Shown: positions 1-8,139 of the stretch, piece by piece
Layout: each line of letters opens with the position of its first letter
Position numbering within the stretch: position 1 is the stretch's first letter
Assembly (NCBI RefSeq): GCF_042657065.1
Contig: NZ_JBHSNF010000001.1
Location: forward strand, 992,001 to 1,056,000
Length of the DNA: 64,000 nt
Direction of reading: 5' to 3'
Source of the DNA: Rhodanobacter ginsengisoli
Lineage (GTDB): Bacteria; Pseudomonadota; Gammaproteobacteria; Xanthomonadales; Rhodanobacteraceae
Notes under the pieces: model-generated
What the model saw: the letters and a program-made list of their open reading frames with translations, nothing else
The model's database searches: none
What the model was told of the DNA's origin: nothing
Program-made: the position numbers and the translations under genes

Positions 1-1
1 C

Positions 2-2221
2 GTGGCCGCAGGTATCTTCCTTTTTGCCGGCGCCGGCTCGGCGCTTGCCGCGGCGGTGGCTCCGCCGACCCCGGTGGACTGGGTCGATCCCTACATCGGC
101 ACGGCTGGCAGCGGTTCCGAATACGGCGGCACCATGCCGCTGGTGACCACCCCGTTCGGCATGACCAACTGGACGGCGCAAACGCGCCAGAACCGTGTCA
201 GCGTCAGCTCCTACAACTACGCCGACAAGCACATCCAGGGCTTCATCGGGACGCACCAGGCGGCGATCTGGATGGGCGATTACGGCTACGTCACGCTGAT
301 GCCGGAGCTCGATGCGACCAAGTACGCGCCGGAGGCACGTCAGCTGCCGTTTGCACGCAGCGACGAGGTGGCCACGCCGTACTACTACGCGGTCACGATG
401 GATGCCGGCAACGGACGTCACATCCGTACCGAGATCACGTCCACCGACCATTGCGGCTACCTGCGTTTCGGCTTTCCGGCCCGCTCGAGGGCCAGCGTGC
501 TGATCGAGGCGACCCGCCCCGGGATCGACGGCTATGTGGAAATCGACGCCGACCGGCACGAGATCCGCGGCTACAACCCGGATCGCCAGGACGCCGATCT
601 CGGGCCTCTGAAGTTGCCCCATTTCAGGGGCTATTTCGTGGTGCGCTTCAAGCAGCCGTTCTCGGCCGGCACGGTGTACGAGGGGGTGCTGCAGTGGCCG
701 GGCAAGACCAAGGTCCAGGGGAAGAATGCAGGCGCCTTCGTCTCGTTCGATACCGCCTCGGGCGAGCCTGTCGAGGCGCAGGTCGGCACTTCGTTCATCA
801 GTCTCGCGCAGGCCCAGGCCAATCTCGACGCCGAGCTGCCCGGGTGGAATTTCGACGCCACCCGCGACGCACTCAGGCGGACGTGGAACCGCAAGCTCGG
901 CATGGCCAAGGTCGAGGGGGCCGATCCGTCCCGGCGACACATTTTCTACACCGCGCTCTATCACGCGCTGCTGTATCCGCGCCTGCTGTCCGAGCACGGT
1001 CGCTACTACAGCGCCTTCGACGACAAGGTGCATGACGGCGTGTCCTACACCGACTACTCGATCTGGGACACCTTCCGTGCCGAGAACAGCCTGCTCACCC
1101 TGTTCGCGCCCGAGCGCATCGGCGGCATGGTGCAGGCGCTGTTGCAGGACTATCGCGAAGGCGGCTGGATGCCAAAATGGCCCAACCCGTCCTACACCAA
1201 CATCATGATCGGCACGCATGCCGATTCGCTGGTGGCGGAGGCCATCGGCAAGGGCTTCACCGGCTTCGACCGGGAGCTCGCTTACGCGGCCGTGCACAAG
1301 GACGCCAGCGTGCCGCCCGACGGTGACACTTCACGACGCTGGTTCGATCGCGAACCGGGCACGCCTTACGAGGCGCGCGCCGGCCTCGGCTATGCCAAGA
1401 CGCTCGGCTACATTCCCGCCGACAAGGTGTCCGAATCGGCCTCGAGCACGCTGGAGGAGTCCTACGACGATTACGCGGTGGCGCTGGTGGCCCGCGCCAC
1501 CGGCCACGCGCAGGACGCCGCGCGCTTCATGAAGCGTTCGCTGGATTACCGCAAGCTGTTCAATCCGGCGCGCGGCTTCATGCAGGCGCGCCTGGCCGAC
1601 GGCAGTTGGGCTTCGCCCGCGGAGGGATGGACCGAGGGGGACCAGTGGGTCTATCTGTTTGCGGCCCTGCACGACATCCCCGGTACGGTGGCGCTGCTGG
1701 GTGGCCCGAAGGCCGCCGAGGCCCGGCTCGACGAGCACTTTGCCGGTGGCCACAACCACCACGACAACGAGCCCAGCCATCACTACGGTTACCTCTACGA
1801 CTTCGTCGGCGCGCCGTGGAAGACCCAGGCGCGCGTGCATGAGCTGGCCCGGGACGCGTACTCGGACACGCCCGCCGGCATCCTCGGCAACGAGGACTGC
1901 GGCCAGATGTCCGCCTGGTATGTGTTCACCGCGCTGGGTTTCTATCCGGTCAATCCGGCGTCGGCCGAGTACATGATCGGCAGCCCGCTGTTCGGCCGGG
2001 TCACGCTGGCGCTGGGCAACGGCAAGACGTTCACGGTGATCGCCTCCCACCGCGCTGCCGGCAACATCTACATCCAGTCGGCCACGCTCGACGGCCGGCC
2101 GCTGACGGCCCCGGTGATCCGCTACGACCAGATCATGGCGGGCGGCACGCTGGAGTTCGTGATGGGGCCGCGGCCGTCCCACTGGGCCAGCGACTGGCGG
2201 CCGCGCGATGCGGCCCGTTGA
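2..2221 (+). CDS. GH92 family alpha-mannosidase (5' truncated by window)
   Basis: Putative exo-acting, calcium-dependent alpha-mannosidase of glycoside hydrolase family 92, acting in the periplasm or outside the cell. The reading frame is open to the window edge, so the true start may lie upstream; the first in-frame GTG is at 2. The N-terminus is the hydrophobic tail of a signal peptide ending in Ala-rich residues. Family hallmarks are YIGTAGSGSEYGG followed by TPFGM near residue 50, HDNEPSHHYGYLYDF near 585, and GNEDCGQMSAWY near 628, which holds the acidic residues usually assigned as catalytic base. The 739 visible residues match the normal family length, so little is missing. No other glycan-utilisation gene is visible beside it. 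Family assignment is firm; the exact linkage cleaved is not known. Confidence 0.88.
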   Translation: MAAGIFLFAGAGSALAAAVAPPTPVDWVDPYIGTAGSGSEYGGTMPLVTTPFGMTNWTAQTRQNRVSVSSYNYADKHIQGFIGTHQAAIWMGDYGYVTLMPELDATKYAPEARQLPFARSDEVATPYYYAVTMDAGNGRHIRTEITSTDHCGYLRFGFPARSRASVLIEATRPGIDGYVEIDADRHEIRGYNPDRQDADLGPLKLPHFRGYFVVRFKQPFSAGTVYEGVLQWPGKTKVQGKNAGAFVSFDTASGEPVEAQVGTSFISLAQAQANLDAELPGWNFDATRDALRRTWNRKLGMAKVEGADPSRRHIFYTALYHALLYPRLLSEHGRYYSAFDDKVHDGVSYTDYSIWDTFRAENSLLTLFAPERIGGMVQALLQDYREGGWMPKWPNPSYTNIMIGTHADSLVAEAIGKGFTGFDRELAYAAVHKDASVPPDGDTSRRWFDREPGTPYEARAGLGYAKTLGYIPADKVSESASSTLEESYDDYAVALVARATGHAQDAARFMKRSLDYRKLFNPARGFMQARLADGSWASPAEGWTEGDQWVYLFAALHDIPGTVALLGGPKAAEARLDEHFAGGHNHHDNEPSHHYGYLYDFVGAPWKTQARVHELARDAYSDTPAGILGNEDCGQMSAWYVFTALGFYPVNPASAEYMIGSPLFGRVTLALGNGKTFTVIASHRAAGNIYIQSATLDGRPLTAPVIRYDQIMAGGTLEFVMGPRPSHWASDWRPRDAAR

Positions 2222-2305
2222 GCCCGTACCGCCGGCACCGCGCTTTCGCCTGTCCGGCGATGCCGCTACGATGGTGGATTCACCAAGCACAGCCAGGAGT
2301 CGTCG

Positions 2306-3271
2306 ATGAATCAGGCGCTGGAGCCGCGTCGCGCGTTGTATCCCGACATCGAACCGTATGACAGCGGCTTTCTGAAAGTTTCGGATCTGCACACGCTGTA
2401 CTACGAGCAGAGCGGCAACCCCGACGGCAAGCCGGTGGTGTTCCTGCACGGAGGGCCGGGTGGCGGCACCAACGGGAAATGCCGGCGCTTCTTCGATCCG
2501 GCGATCTACCGCATCGTGCTGTTCGATCAGCGCGGTTGCGGCAAGTCCACCCCGCATGCGGAACTGGCCGACAACACCACCTGGGATCTGGTGGCCGACA
2601 TCGAGCGTCTGCGCGGGCACCTGGCGATCGACCGCTGGCAGGTGTTCGGTGGCTCATGGGGTTCCACCCTGGCACTGGCCTACGCACAGACGCACCCGGA
2701 CAAGGTGACCGAGCTGGTATTGCGCGGCATCTTCATGCTGCGCCGGTGGGAACTGGAATGGTTCTACCAGAAGGGTTGCGACGCGCTGTATCCGGATGCG
2801 TGGGAGACCTATCTCGAGGCGATTCCGGAGCCGGAGCGCGGCGACCTGATGAACGCCTACCATCGACGCCTGACCAGCGATGATCCGAAAACTCGCACGG
2901 ACGCCGCGCGGGCGTGGTCGGTCTGGGAAGGCGCGACCAGCTTCCTGTGGCAGGACACGTCGCACATGGCTTCCAGTGCCGAAGACGAGTTTGCGCTGGC
3001 GTTTGCGCGGATCGAATGCCACTACTTCGTCAACGGCGGTTTCTTCGAACACGACGACCAGCTGCTGCGCAACGTCGAGCGCATCCGTCACATTCCTGCC
3101 GTGATCGTGCAGGGCCGGTACGACGTGGTCTGCCCGCTGCGCAGCGCGTGGGATCTGCATCGCGCGTGGCCCGAAGCCGATCTGCACATCGTGCAGGATG
3201 CCGGCCACTCGGCGTTCGAGCCGGGCATCATGCACGAGTTGATCAAGGCGACCGACCGCTTCGGCCGCTGA
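2306..3271 (+). CDS. pip: proline iminopeptidase
   Basis: Alpha/beta-hydrolase of peptidase family S33 that removes N-terminal proline from peptides in the cytoplasm. At 321 residues it has the usual length. The oxyanion motif HGGPGGG is at 48-54 and the nucleophile elbow GGSWGS is at 115-120 with Ser117. The Asp-bearing segment GRYDVVCP and the final AGHSAFEP with the catalytic His are near the C-terminus. The ATG at 2306 is preceded at good spacing by CAGGAG. It appears to be a single-gene unit, convergent with upp. The similarity to characterised Xanthomonas and Serratia Pip is strong through the whole length. Confidence 0.95.
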   Translation: MNQALEPRRALYPDIEPYDSGFLKVSDLHTLYYEQSGNPDGKPVVFLHGGPGGGTNGKCRRFFDPAIYRIVLFDQRGCGKSTPHAELADNTTWDLVADIERLRGHLAIDRWQVFGGSWGSTLALAYAQTHPDKVTELVLRGIFMLRRWELEWFYQKGCDALYPDAWETYLEAIPEPERGDLMNAYHRRLTSDDPKTRTDAARAWSVWEGATSFLWQDTSHMASSAEDEFALAFARIECHYFVNGGFFEHDDQLLRNVERIRHIPAVIVQGRYDVVCPLRSAWDLHRAWPEADLHIVQDAGHSAFEPGIMHELIKATDRFGR

Positions 3272-3295
3272 AAGCGGGGAGTGAGGGGGAAGAAA

Positions 3296-3352
3296 TGAGA
3301 AACGAGTGAGGGCAGCGTCACTCGTTTCTCACTCCTGTTCACTATTTTTTTT
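3296..3352. terminator. hairpin between convergent pip and upp
   Basis: A 13-bp perfect stem (3296-3308 with 3319-3331) with a 10-nt loop lies between two convergent genes. A run of eight T follows at 3345-3352, separated from the stem by 13 nt. On the minus strand the hairpin is followed directly by TTTCTTCC. It probably serves as a bidirectional terminator, although the T-run spacing on the plus strand is not classical. Confidence 0.55.
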
Positions 3353-3355
3353 GCT

Positions 3356-3988
3356 TCAAGAGACCTTGGTACCGAAGATCTTGTCGCCGGCATCGCCCAG
3401 GCCGGGCAGGATATAGCCGTGCTCGTTGAGGCGTTCGTCGATGGCGGCGGTGTAGATCTCGATGTCCGGGTGGACCGCTTCGATGCGCTCGAGGCCTTCC
3501 GGCGCGGCGACCAGGAACAGTCCCTTGATACGCCGGCAGCCGGCGGCTTTCAGCATGTCGACTGCGGCGATCAGGGTGCCGGCGGTGGCCAGCATCGGGT
3601 CGACGATCAGCGCGATGCGCTCGTCCATGCGGCCGCTGAGTTTCTCGTAGTAGGCGACCGGTTGCAGGGTCCGCTCGTCGCGCTGCACACCGACCACGCT
3701 GACCTTGGCCGACGGAATCATGTCGAGCACGCCGGGCAGCATGCCCAGTCCGGCGCGCAGGATCGGCACGATGGTGATCTTCTTGCCCTTGATCCGGTGT
3801 ACCTGCAGCGGCCCGGCCCAGCCCTGGATCGGTTCCTCGACGGTTTCCAGATCCTTGGTGGCCTCATAGGTGAGCAGGGCGGCGACCTCGGAGGCCAGCT
3901 CGCGAAATTCCTTGGTACTGATGCCCGCGCGACGCATCAGACCGAGCTTGTGCCGGATCAGCGGGTGGCGGACTTCGACGATCTTCAT
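3356..3988 (-). CDS. upp: uracil phosphoribosyltransferase
   Basis: Salvage enzyme that joins uracil and PRPP to give UMP and pyrophosphate in the cytoplasm. The protein is 210 residues, as expected. The PRPP-binding loop VDPMLATAGTLIAAV is present, as is the C-terminal uracil-binding region ending in PGLGDAGDKIFGT, which is diagnostic for Upp. It begins MKIVEVRHPLIRHKLGLMR, typical of the family, which fixes the ATG at 3988. It lies downstream of psiF on the same strand, but a strong palindrome separates the two, so it is probably a separate unit. Confidence 0.96.
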   Translation of the reverse strand: MKIVEVRHPLIRHKLGLMRRAGISTKEFRELASEVAALLTYEATKDLETVEEPIQGWAGPLQVHRIKGKKITIVPILRAGLGMLPGVLDMIPSAKVSVVGVQRDERTLQPVAYYEKLSGRMDERIALIVDPMLATAGTLIAAVDMLKAAGCRRIKGLFLVAAPEGLERIEAVHPDIEIYTAAIDERLNEHGYILPGLGDAGDKIFGTKVS

Positions 3989-4049
3989 CGGTGACTGTCT
4001 TCAGTGGCAGCGCCAGGCGCGTGACAGTTCCGGAGCTTAGCGAACCGGG

Positions 4050-4085
4050 GCCGCCCACGCACACCTGCAGGTGTGCGTGGGCGGC
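4050..4085. repeat. perfect 36-nt palindrome between psiF and upp
   Basis: Two 18-nt arms with no loop (4050-4067 and 4068-4085) are exact reverse complements centred on CTGCAG. It lies 21 nt past the psiF stop and about 60 nt before the upp start, both on the minus strand. There is no T-run on either side, so a standard intrinsic terminator is not supported. It could act as a terminator-like hairpin, a protein-binding site or a cruciform. Confidence 0.7.
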
Positions 4086-4106
4086 GGCCGATGGAGGCGG
4101 CCCTTG

Positions 4107-4475
4107 TTACTGCGCCGGCGGGGCGGCTGCCGTACTGCCTTTCAGGCAAGTGCTCATGAAGGCCTTGCGATCGGCACCCTTGAGCGCCTTGGTCTTCGCC
4201 TCGGCATTGCAGCTTTTCATTTTCTCCTGCTGGGCCTGCCTGGCCGACGGCGCGGCAGCGGCACTTCCACCCTTCAGGCAGGAGCTCATGAAGGACTTGC
4301 GTTCGGCGCCCTTCTTGCCGGTCGCCTGCTTGTTGCAGTCGATCATGCGTTGTTGCTGGGCGCTATGCGGTTTGGCGGCGGGAGCCGCCGCGCTGGTCTT
4401 CGGGGTGGCTGCAAAGGCGGCGCCGGCAAAGGCAAAGGCGGCGCTGACCGCGAGCAGACGTAATGACATCGACAT
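4107..4475 (-). CDS. psiF: PsiF-family exported protein with two PsiF repeats
   Basis: Small exported protein of the phosphate-starvation-inducible PsiF family; its molecular role is unknown. There are 122 residues. A signal peptide covers residues 1-22, ending AFA-A. Two related repeats follow, each about 35 residues, of the form QQxRMxxCNxxA...GAxRKxFMSxCLKG (about 40-68 and 82-112), with conserved cysteines. The linker is Ala-rich. It is transcribed in the same direction as the upstream aminotransferase but is separated from it by a hairpin, so it is likely its own unit. No obvious PhoB box was identified by eye. Confidence 0.85.
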   Translation of the reverse strand: MSMSLRLLAVSAAFAFAGAAFAATPKTSAAAPAAKPHSAQQQRMIDCNKQATGKKGAERKSFMSSCLKGGSAAAAPSARQAQQEKMKSCNAEAKTKALKGADRKAFMSTCLKGSTAAAPPAQ

Positions 4476-4574
4476 CGTTGAGTCCTCCCTGGGTGACCGG
4501 CTGTTGCCGGCGCGGCCAGTCTATGCCGGCTGCGACCGCCGCGGGAGTGGGTGAAACCCGACATGCACGAAGTA

Positions 4575-4613
4575 TTCAGCCGCGGCGGCCTGTCCATCGC
4601 CGCCGCGGCTGAA
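4575..4613 (-). terminator. 15-bp hairpin downstream of aminotransferase
   Basis: Perfect 15-bp stem (4575-4589 with 4599-4613) with a 9-nt loop, starting 19 nt after the stop of the aminotransferase gene. It lacks a clear U-tract, so termination by this element alone is only probable. Confidence 0.5.
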
Positions 4614-4631
4614 GTGTTCATTCGGGCTGGA

Positions 4632-6128
4632 TCAGGCCGCTTCGGCCTTGGCCTTGCGCGGGCCCTCGAGCAGGGCCTGGCGCACGTTCGCCACGACCAG
4701 ATCGACTTCGGCACTGGTGACGTTGAAGTGCGGGGTGAAGCGCAGCGAGTTGGTGCCGCCGTGGATCACGCCGATGCCGCGCTCACGCATGTATTCCTCG
4801 GTCGAGTCGGCGCCATAGCACTTGTATTCCGGCGCCAGCTCGCAGGAGAACAGCAGGCCGGTCCCCTGCACCTTGGTGATCAGGCCACCCAGCTCGCTCT
4901 TCAGCGCATTGAGCTTGTCGACGAATTCCTTGCCGCGCTCGCGGATGTTGTCGCGCACTTCGTCGCTCAGTTCATCCAGCGTGGCCAGCGCCACGTCCAG
5001 TGCACGCGGGTTCGCGGTCATCGTGTTGCCGTAGATGCCCTTGCGATACAGCGCCGCGGTGCGCTCGCTGACCGCCAGTACCGACAGCGGATACTGACCG
5101 GCGTTGAGTGCCTTGGAAAACGTCTCCATGTCCGGTGCGGGCAGCTTCTCGAAGCCCGGGTAGTCGATCAGCGACAGCACGCCATGCGCGCGCAGGCCGG
5201 CCTGGATCGAGTCGACCAGCAGCAGGCTGCCATGGGCTTCGGTCAGCGCGCGGGCGGCCTTGTAGAACTCCGTGGTGACCGCGCGACCGGGATCGCCTTC
5301 GCCCATCACCGGCTCCAGGAACATCGCCTCGATGAACCAGCCGTGCTTGTCGGCGTCGGCGAAAGCCGCTTCCAGCTGGGCCACGTCGTAGGGCGCCACG
5401 GTCAGCACGCTGTCCTCGTGACGATAGCTGGCCAGGTGCTGCTGGTAGGCCTTGCGCGAGGAGTCGGAATACAGCGCCGGCTTGTCGGTGCGGCCGTGGA
5501 ACGCGCCCTTGACCACCAGCCGCTTGATCGTGCGCCCGGCGTAGCGCGCGCCCGGATCGGTCATCAGCTTGGCATTGACGTCCGCGATGCGGCAGGCCAG
5601 GCCCACCGCTTCGGAACCCGAATTGAGGCACATGTAGCGCTTGTACGGATTGCCGTCGCGGTTGCGGCCCAGCTCACGATCCAGCGCGCGGGTGAAGCGC
5701 ATCTGGGCGATGCTCGGCGACATCACGTTGGCCATCACCTGCGGCCGGCTCATCGCATCCAGGATGGCTTGCGGGTTGTGGCCGAAACCGAGCATGCCGT
5801 AGCCGCCGTTGTCGTGCAGCACGGCGCCCTTGAGCGTGACGATCCACGGGCCGCGCGCTGCGGCCGACAGGTACGGGTTGACCGCGTCGTCGGGATAGAA
5901 ATTGATGAAACCGGCCTGGACCTGGGCCATCTGCTCGGCTTCGTCGAGCCGGAGGAAATCAGCCATCTCGGCGCGCAGTTCCTGGTGTCGCGCCACCGCT
6001 TCGGCAATCGCCTGGCCCAGCAGCGGGTCGTTCGCGGCCAGGCGCTCGATGCTGGCATCGTCCAGGCCCGTGGTTCGCGGTTTGCCACCGAATTCGCGCA
6101 GTTCGCGCAGCTGATTGATCACACCCAT
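4632..6128 (-). CDS. class III PLP-dependent aminotransferase
   Basis: Fold-type I, class III aminotransferase of 498 residues; the amino donor is unknown. The PLP lysine is Lys339 in FSKALNAG. The Gly-rich cofactor region CLNSGSEAVGLACR and the Asp of LLVDSIQAG are present. The ATG at 6128 is chosen because GAGGAGG sits 6 nt upstream and the protein then starts MGVINQLREL. A longer frame to 6344 has no ribosome binding site, and its extra residues look like non-coding translation. Class III members include lysine, ornithine and diaminobutyrate transaminases. It appears monocistronic. Generic function is secure; substrate is not. Confidence 0.85.
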   Translation of the reverse strand: MGVINQLRELREFGGKPRTTGLDDASIERLAANDPLLGQAIAEAVARHQELRAEMADFLRLDEAEQMAQVQAGFINFYPDDAVNPYLSAAARGPWIVTLKGAVLHDNGGYGMLGFGHNPQAILDAMSRPQVMANVMSPSIAQMRFTRALDRELGRNRDGNPYKRYMCLNSGSEAVGLACRIADVNAKLMTDPGARYAGRTIKRLVVKGAFHGRTDKPALYSDSSRKAYQQHLASYRHEDSVLTVAPYDVAQLEAAFADADKHGWFIEAMFLEPVMGEGDPGRAVTTEFYKAARALTEAHGSLLLVDSIQAGLRAHGVLSLIDYPGFEKLPAPDMETFSKALNAGQYPLSVLAVSERTAALYRKGIYGNTMTANPRALDVALATLDELSDEVRDNIRERGKEFVDKLNALKSELGGLITKVQGTGLLFSCELAPEYKCYGADSTEEYMRERGIGVIHGGTNSLRFTPHFNVTSAEVDLVVANVRQALLEGPRKAKAEAA

Positions 6129-6396
6129 GACTTCCTCCTCGATTACGTCGGCGCCTCGCACCCAGCGCGAAGCAGGCCGACTCCCTGCGCGTGGGCATCG
6201 CCTGCCGGAAACCGCCTGTAGCGGACTGTTTCCGGGGCAATGCACCCTGTCCGGGGCACCGGATCCGGGGAAAGCGCGCAAGAGCATCCCCGAGCATAAC
6301 GCGGCGGATGGGGTCACCGGTACCCCCTGCATGACGGCTGTCATCCGCGATGGCTGACGACGGCGAATGGAGCAGGGCCCCCGATCTGCCTACGCT

Positions 6397-6418
6397 GCAA
6401 GGCACAGGAGAGCCTTGC
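6397..6418 (+). promoter_or_regulatory. hairpin presenting the Shine-Dalgarno of the ABC operon
   Basis: Seven-bp stem (6397-6403 with 6412-6418) whose 8-nt loop ACAGGAGA contains the Shine-Dalgarno; the ATG follows 1 nt later at 6420. This could tune translation of the exporter operon. No experiment is implied. Confidence 0.4.
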
Positions 6419-6419
6419 C

Positions 6420-7349
6420 ATGAACGATTCAAGCCATGTTGTCGCGCGCCTCGCCGGCGCGATCAAACGCTATGGTCGCCTCACCGCGCTGGAGGGGGTC
6501 GACCTGCAGTTGCGTCGGGGCGAACTGCTGGCCCTGCTCGGTCCCAATGGCGCCGGCAAGACCACCGCGATCAGCCTGCTGCTGGGGCTGATCCGCGCCG
6601 ATGCCGGCATGGTCGAGCTGTTCGGGCAGGACCCGCAGCAGATCACGGCGCGTCGGCGCATCGGCGTGATGCTGCAGCAGGCTGCGCTGCCGCCAACGCT
6701 GCGGGTCGGTGAGTTGTTGCGGCTCACCGCCAGCTACTACCCGGCCCCGCGCGCGCTGGCCGAAAGCGCCGAACTGGCCGGGATAGCCGATCTGCTCTTG
6801 CGTCCCTACGCCAGGCTGTCCGGTGGCCAGCAGCGCCGCGTGCAGTTTGCGCTGGCGCTGTGCGGCAGGCCCGAACTGCTGTTCCTGGACGAACCCACCG
6901 TGGGCATGGACATCGAAACCCGGCAGAAGCTGTGGGCGGCGATCCGCCAGCTGCTGGCAGACGGTTGCTCGGTGCTGCTGACCACGCATTACCTGGAAGA
7001 GGCCGAGGCACTGGCCGATCGTGTCTGCGTGATGGCGCGTGGCCGGGTGATCCATGAAGGCACGGTCGATGCGCTGCGGGCGCGGGTGGCGAGCAAGCGC
7101 ATCCGTTGCATCAGCACCCTGGACACCGACGTCGTGGCTGGCTGGCCGGCGGTCGGCGATGTGCATCGGAGCAATGAACGCCTGCACCTGACCACGGCCC
7201 ACGCCGAAAGCGTCGTGCGCCGGTTGCTCGATGCCGACCCGCACCTGAGCGAACTGGAAGTGCAGCGCGCCGGACTGGCCGAAGCGTTCACCGAACTTAC
7301 CCGCGAAGCCGAAGCAGCATCGGCAGCGTCACGGCGTGAGGTGGCCTGA
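6420..7349 (+). CDS. ABC transporter ATP-binding protein
   Basis: ATPase subunit of an ABC-2 type exporter, 309 residues. Walker A LGPNGAGKTT is near residue 40, the signature LSGGQQRR near 137, Walker B LLFLDEP near 157, and the H-loop His is in TTHYLEE. A C-terminal extension of about 90 residues is typical of the CcmA/DrrA/NatA-like group. The next gene, a membrane permease, starts 2 nt after the stop, and a two-component system follows, so all four are likely one operon. The substrate could be a drug, peptide or lipid; nothing in the sequence decides it. Confidence 0.93.
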   Translation: MNDSSHVVARLAGAIKRYGRLTALEGVDLQLRRGELLALLGPNGAGKTTAISLLLGLIRADAGMVELFGQDPQQITARRRIGVMLQQAALPPTLRVGELLRLTASYYPAPRALAESAELAGIADLLLRPYARLSGGQQRRVQFALALCGRPELLFLDEPTVGMDIETRQKLWAAIRQLLADGCSVLLTTHYLEEAEALADRVCVMARGRVIHEGTVDALRARVASKRIRCISTLDTDVVAGWPAVGDVHRSNERLHLTTAHAESVVRRLLDADPHLSELEVQRAGLAEAFTELTREAEAASAASRREVA

Positions 7350-7350
7350 C

Positions 7351-8133
7351 ATGGAAAACATCCTGCCGATCCAGAGATTTCCCGCGGGCCCCCGGATGTC
7401 GCGGCGACGAGTGCTCGGCGCCTATCTGGCGGAGGCGCGCAGCGAATGCCTGCGCTACCTGCGCGCGCCGGCGTTCATCCTGCCGATGACGCTGTTCTCG
7501 ACCGTGTTCTACCTGATGTTCGGGGTGCTGATAAATCACGGCGAGGCGTCACGTTACCTGCTGGCCAGCTACAGCGCGTTCGGCATTATCGGGCCGGGCC
7601 TGTTCGGCTTCGGCGTCTCGCTGGCGATCGAGCGCGACGGTGGTTTGTTGACTCTCAAGCGGGCCCTGCCGATGCCACCGGGTGCGTACCTGCTGGGCAA
7701 GATGGTGATGGCGATGATCGCTGCCACCGTGGTGACGGTGTTGTTGTTGCTGATCGGCCTGTTCCTGGCCCATGTGGTGCTGAGCCGGGGCCAGATCCTG
7801 GCGTTGCTGGCCACCGGTACATTCGGCGTGCTGCCGTTCTGCGCACTGGGCATGTTCGTGGGGACCCTGATCAAGGGGCAGGGCGCGCCGGGGCTGCTGA
7901 ACCTGGTCTACCTGCCGATGGCGTTCCTGTCCGGCCTGTGGCTGCCGCTGTCGATGCTGCCCCGTGCGTTGCAGCAGCTCGCGCCGCTCTGGCCCAGCTA
8001 TCACCTGAATCAATTGACGCAGGCGGCGGTCGGCTTGAACCGGGGTCCGCTGCTGCCGCATGTGCTGGTGCTGAGCGGCTTTGCCGCGGGCTTCCTGCTG
8101 CTGGCGGCGCGACGCCTGCGTCGGTACGGTTGA
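7351..8133 (+). CDS. ABC-2 type transporter permease
   Basis: Integral membrane partner of the preceding ATPase, 260 residues from the ATG at 7351; an in-frame GTG at 7336 overlaps the upstream gene and is less likely. Six hydrophobic segments are visible, with the conserved ABC-2 pattern of paired helices around TLKRALPMPPGAYLLGK and a final region PLWPSYHLNQL before the last helix. It is translationally close to both neighbours. The two subunits together would form a homodimeric or heterodimeric exporter in the inner membrane. Confidence 0.9.
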   Translation: MENILPIQRFPAGPRMSRRRVLGAYLAEARSECLRYLRAPAFILPMTLFSTVFYLMFGVLINHGEASRYLLASYSAFGIIGPGLFGFGVSLAIERDGGLLTLKRALPMPPGAYLLGKMVMAMIAATVVTVLLLLIGLFLAHVVLSRGQILALLATGTFGVLPFCALGMFVGTLIKGQGAPGLLNLVYLPMAFLSGLWLPLSMLPRALQQLAPLWPSYHLNQLTQAAVGLNRGPLLPHVLVLSGFAAGFLLLAARRLRRYG

Positions 8134-8139
8134 AGTAGC

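Noticed and set aside
4551..6221. 556-codon plus-strand frame opposite the aminotransferase
   Set aside because: Antisense shadow of a clear class III aminotransferase.
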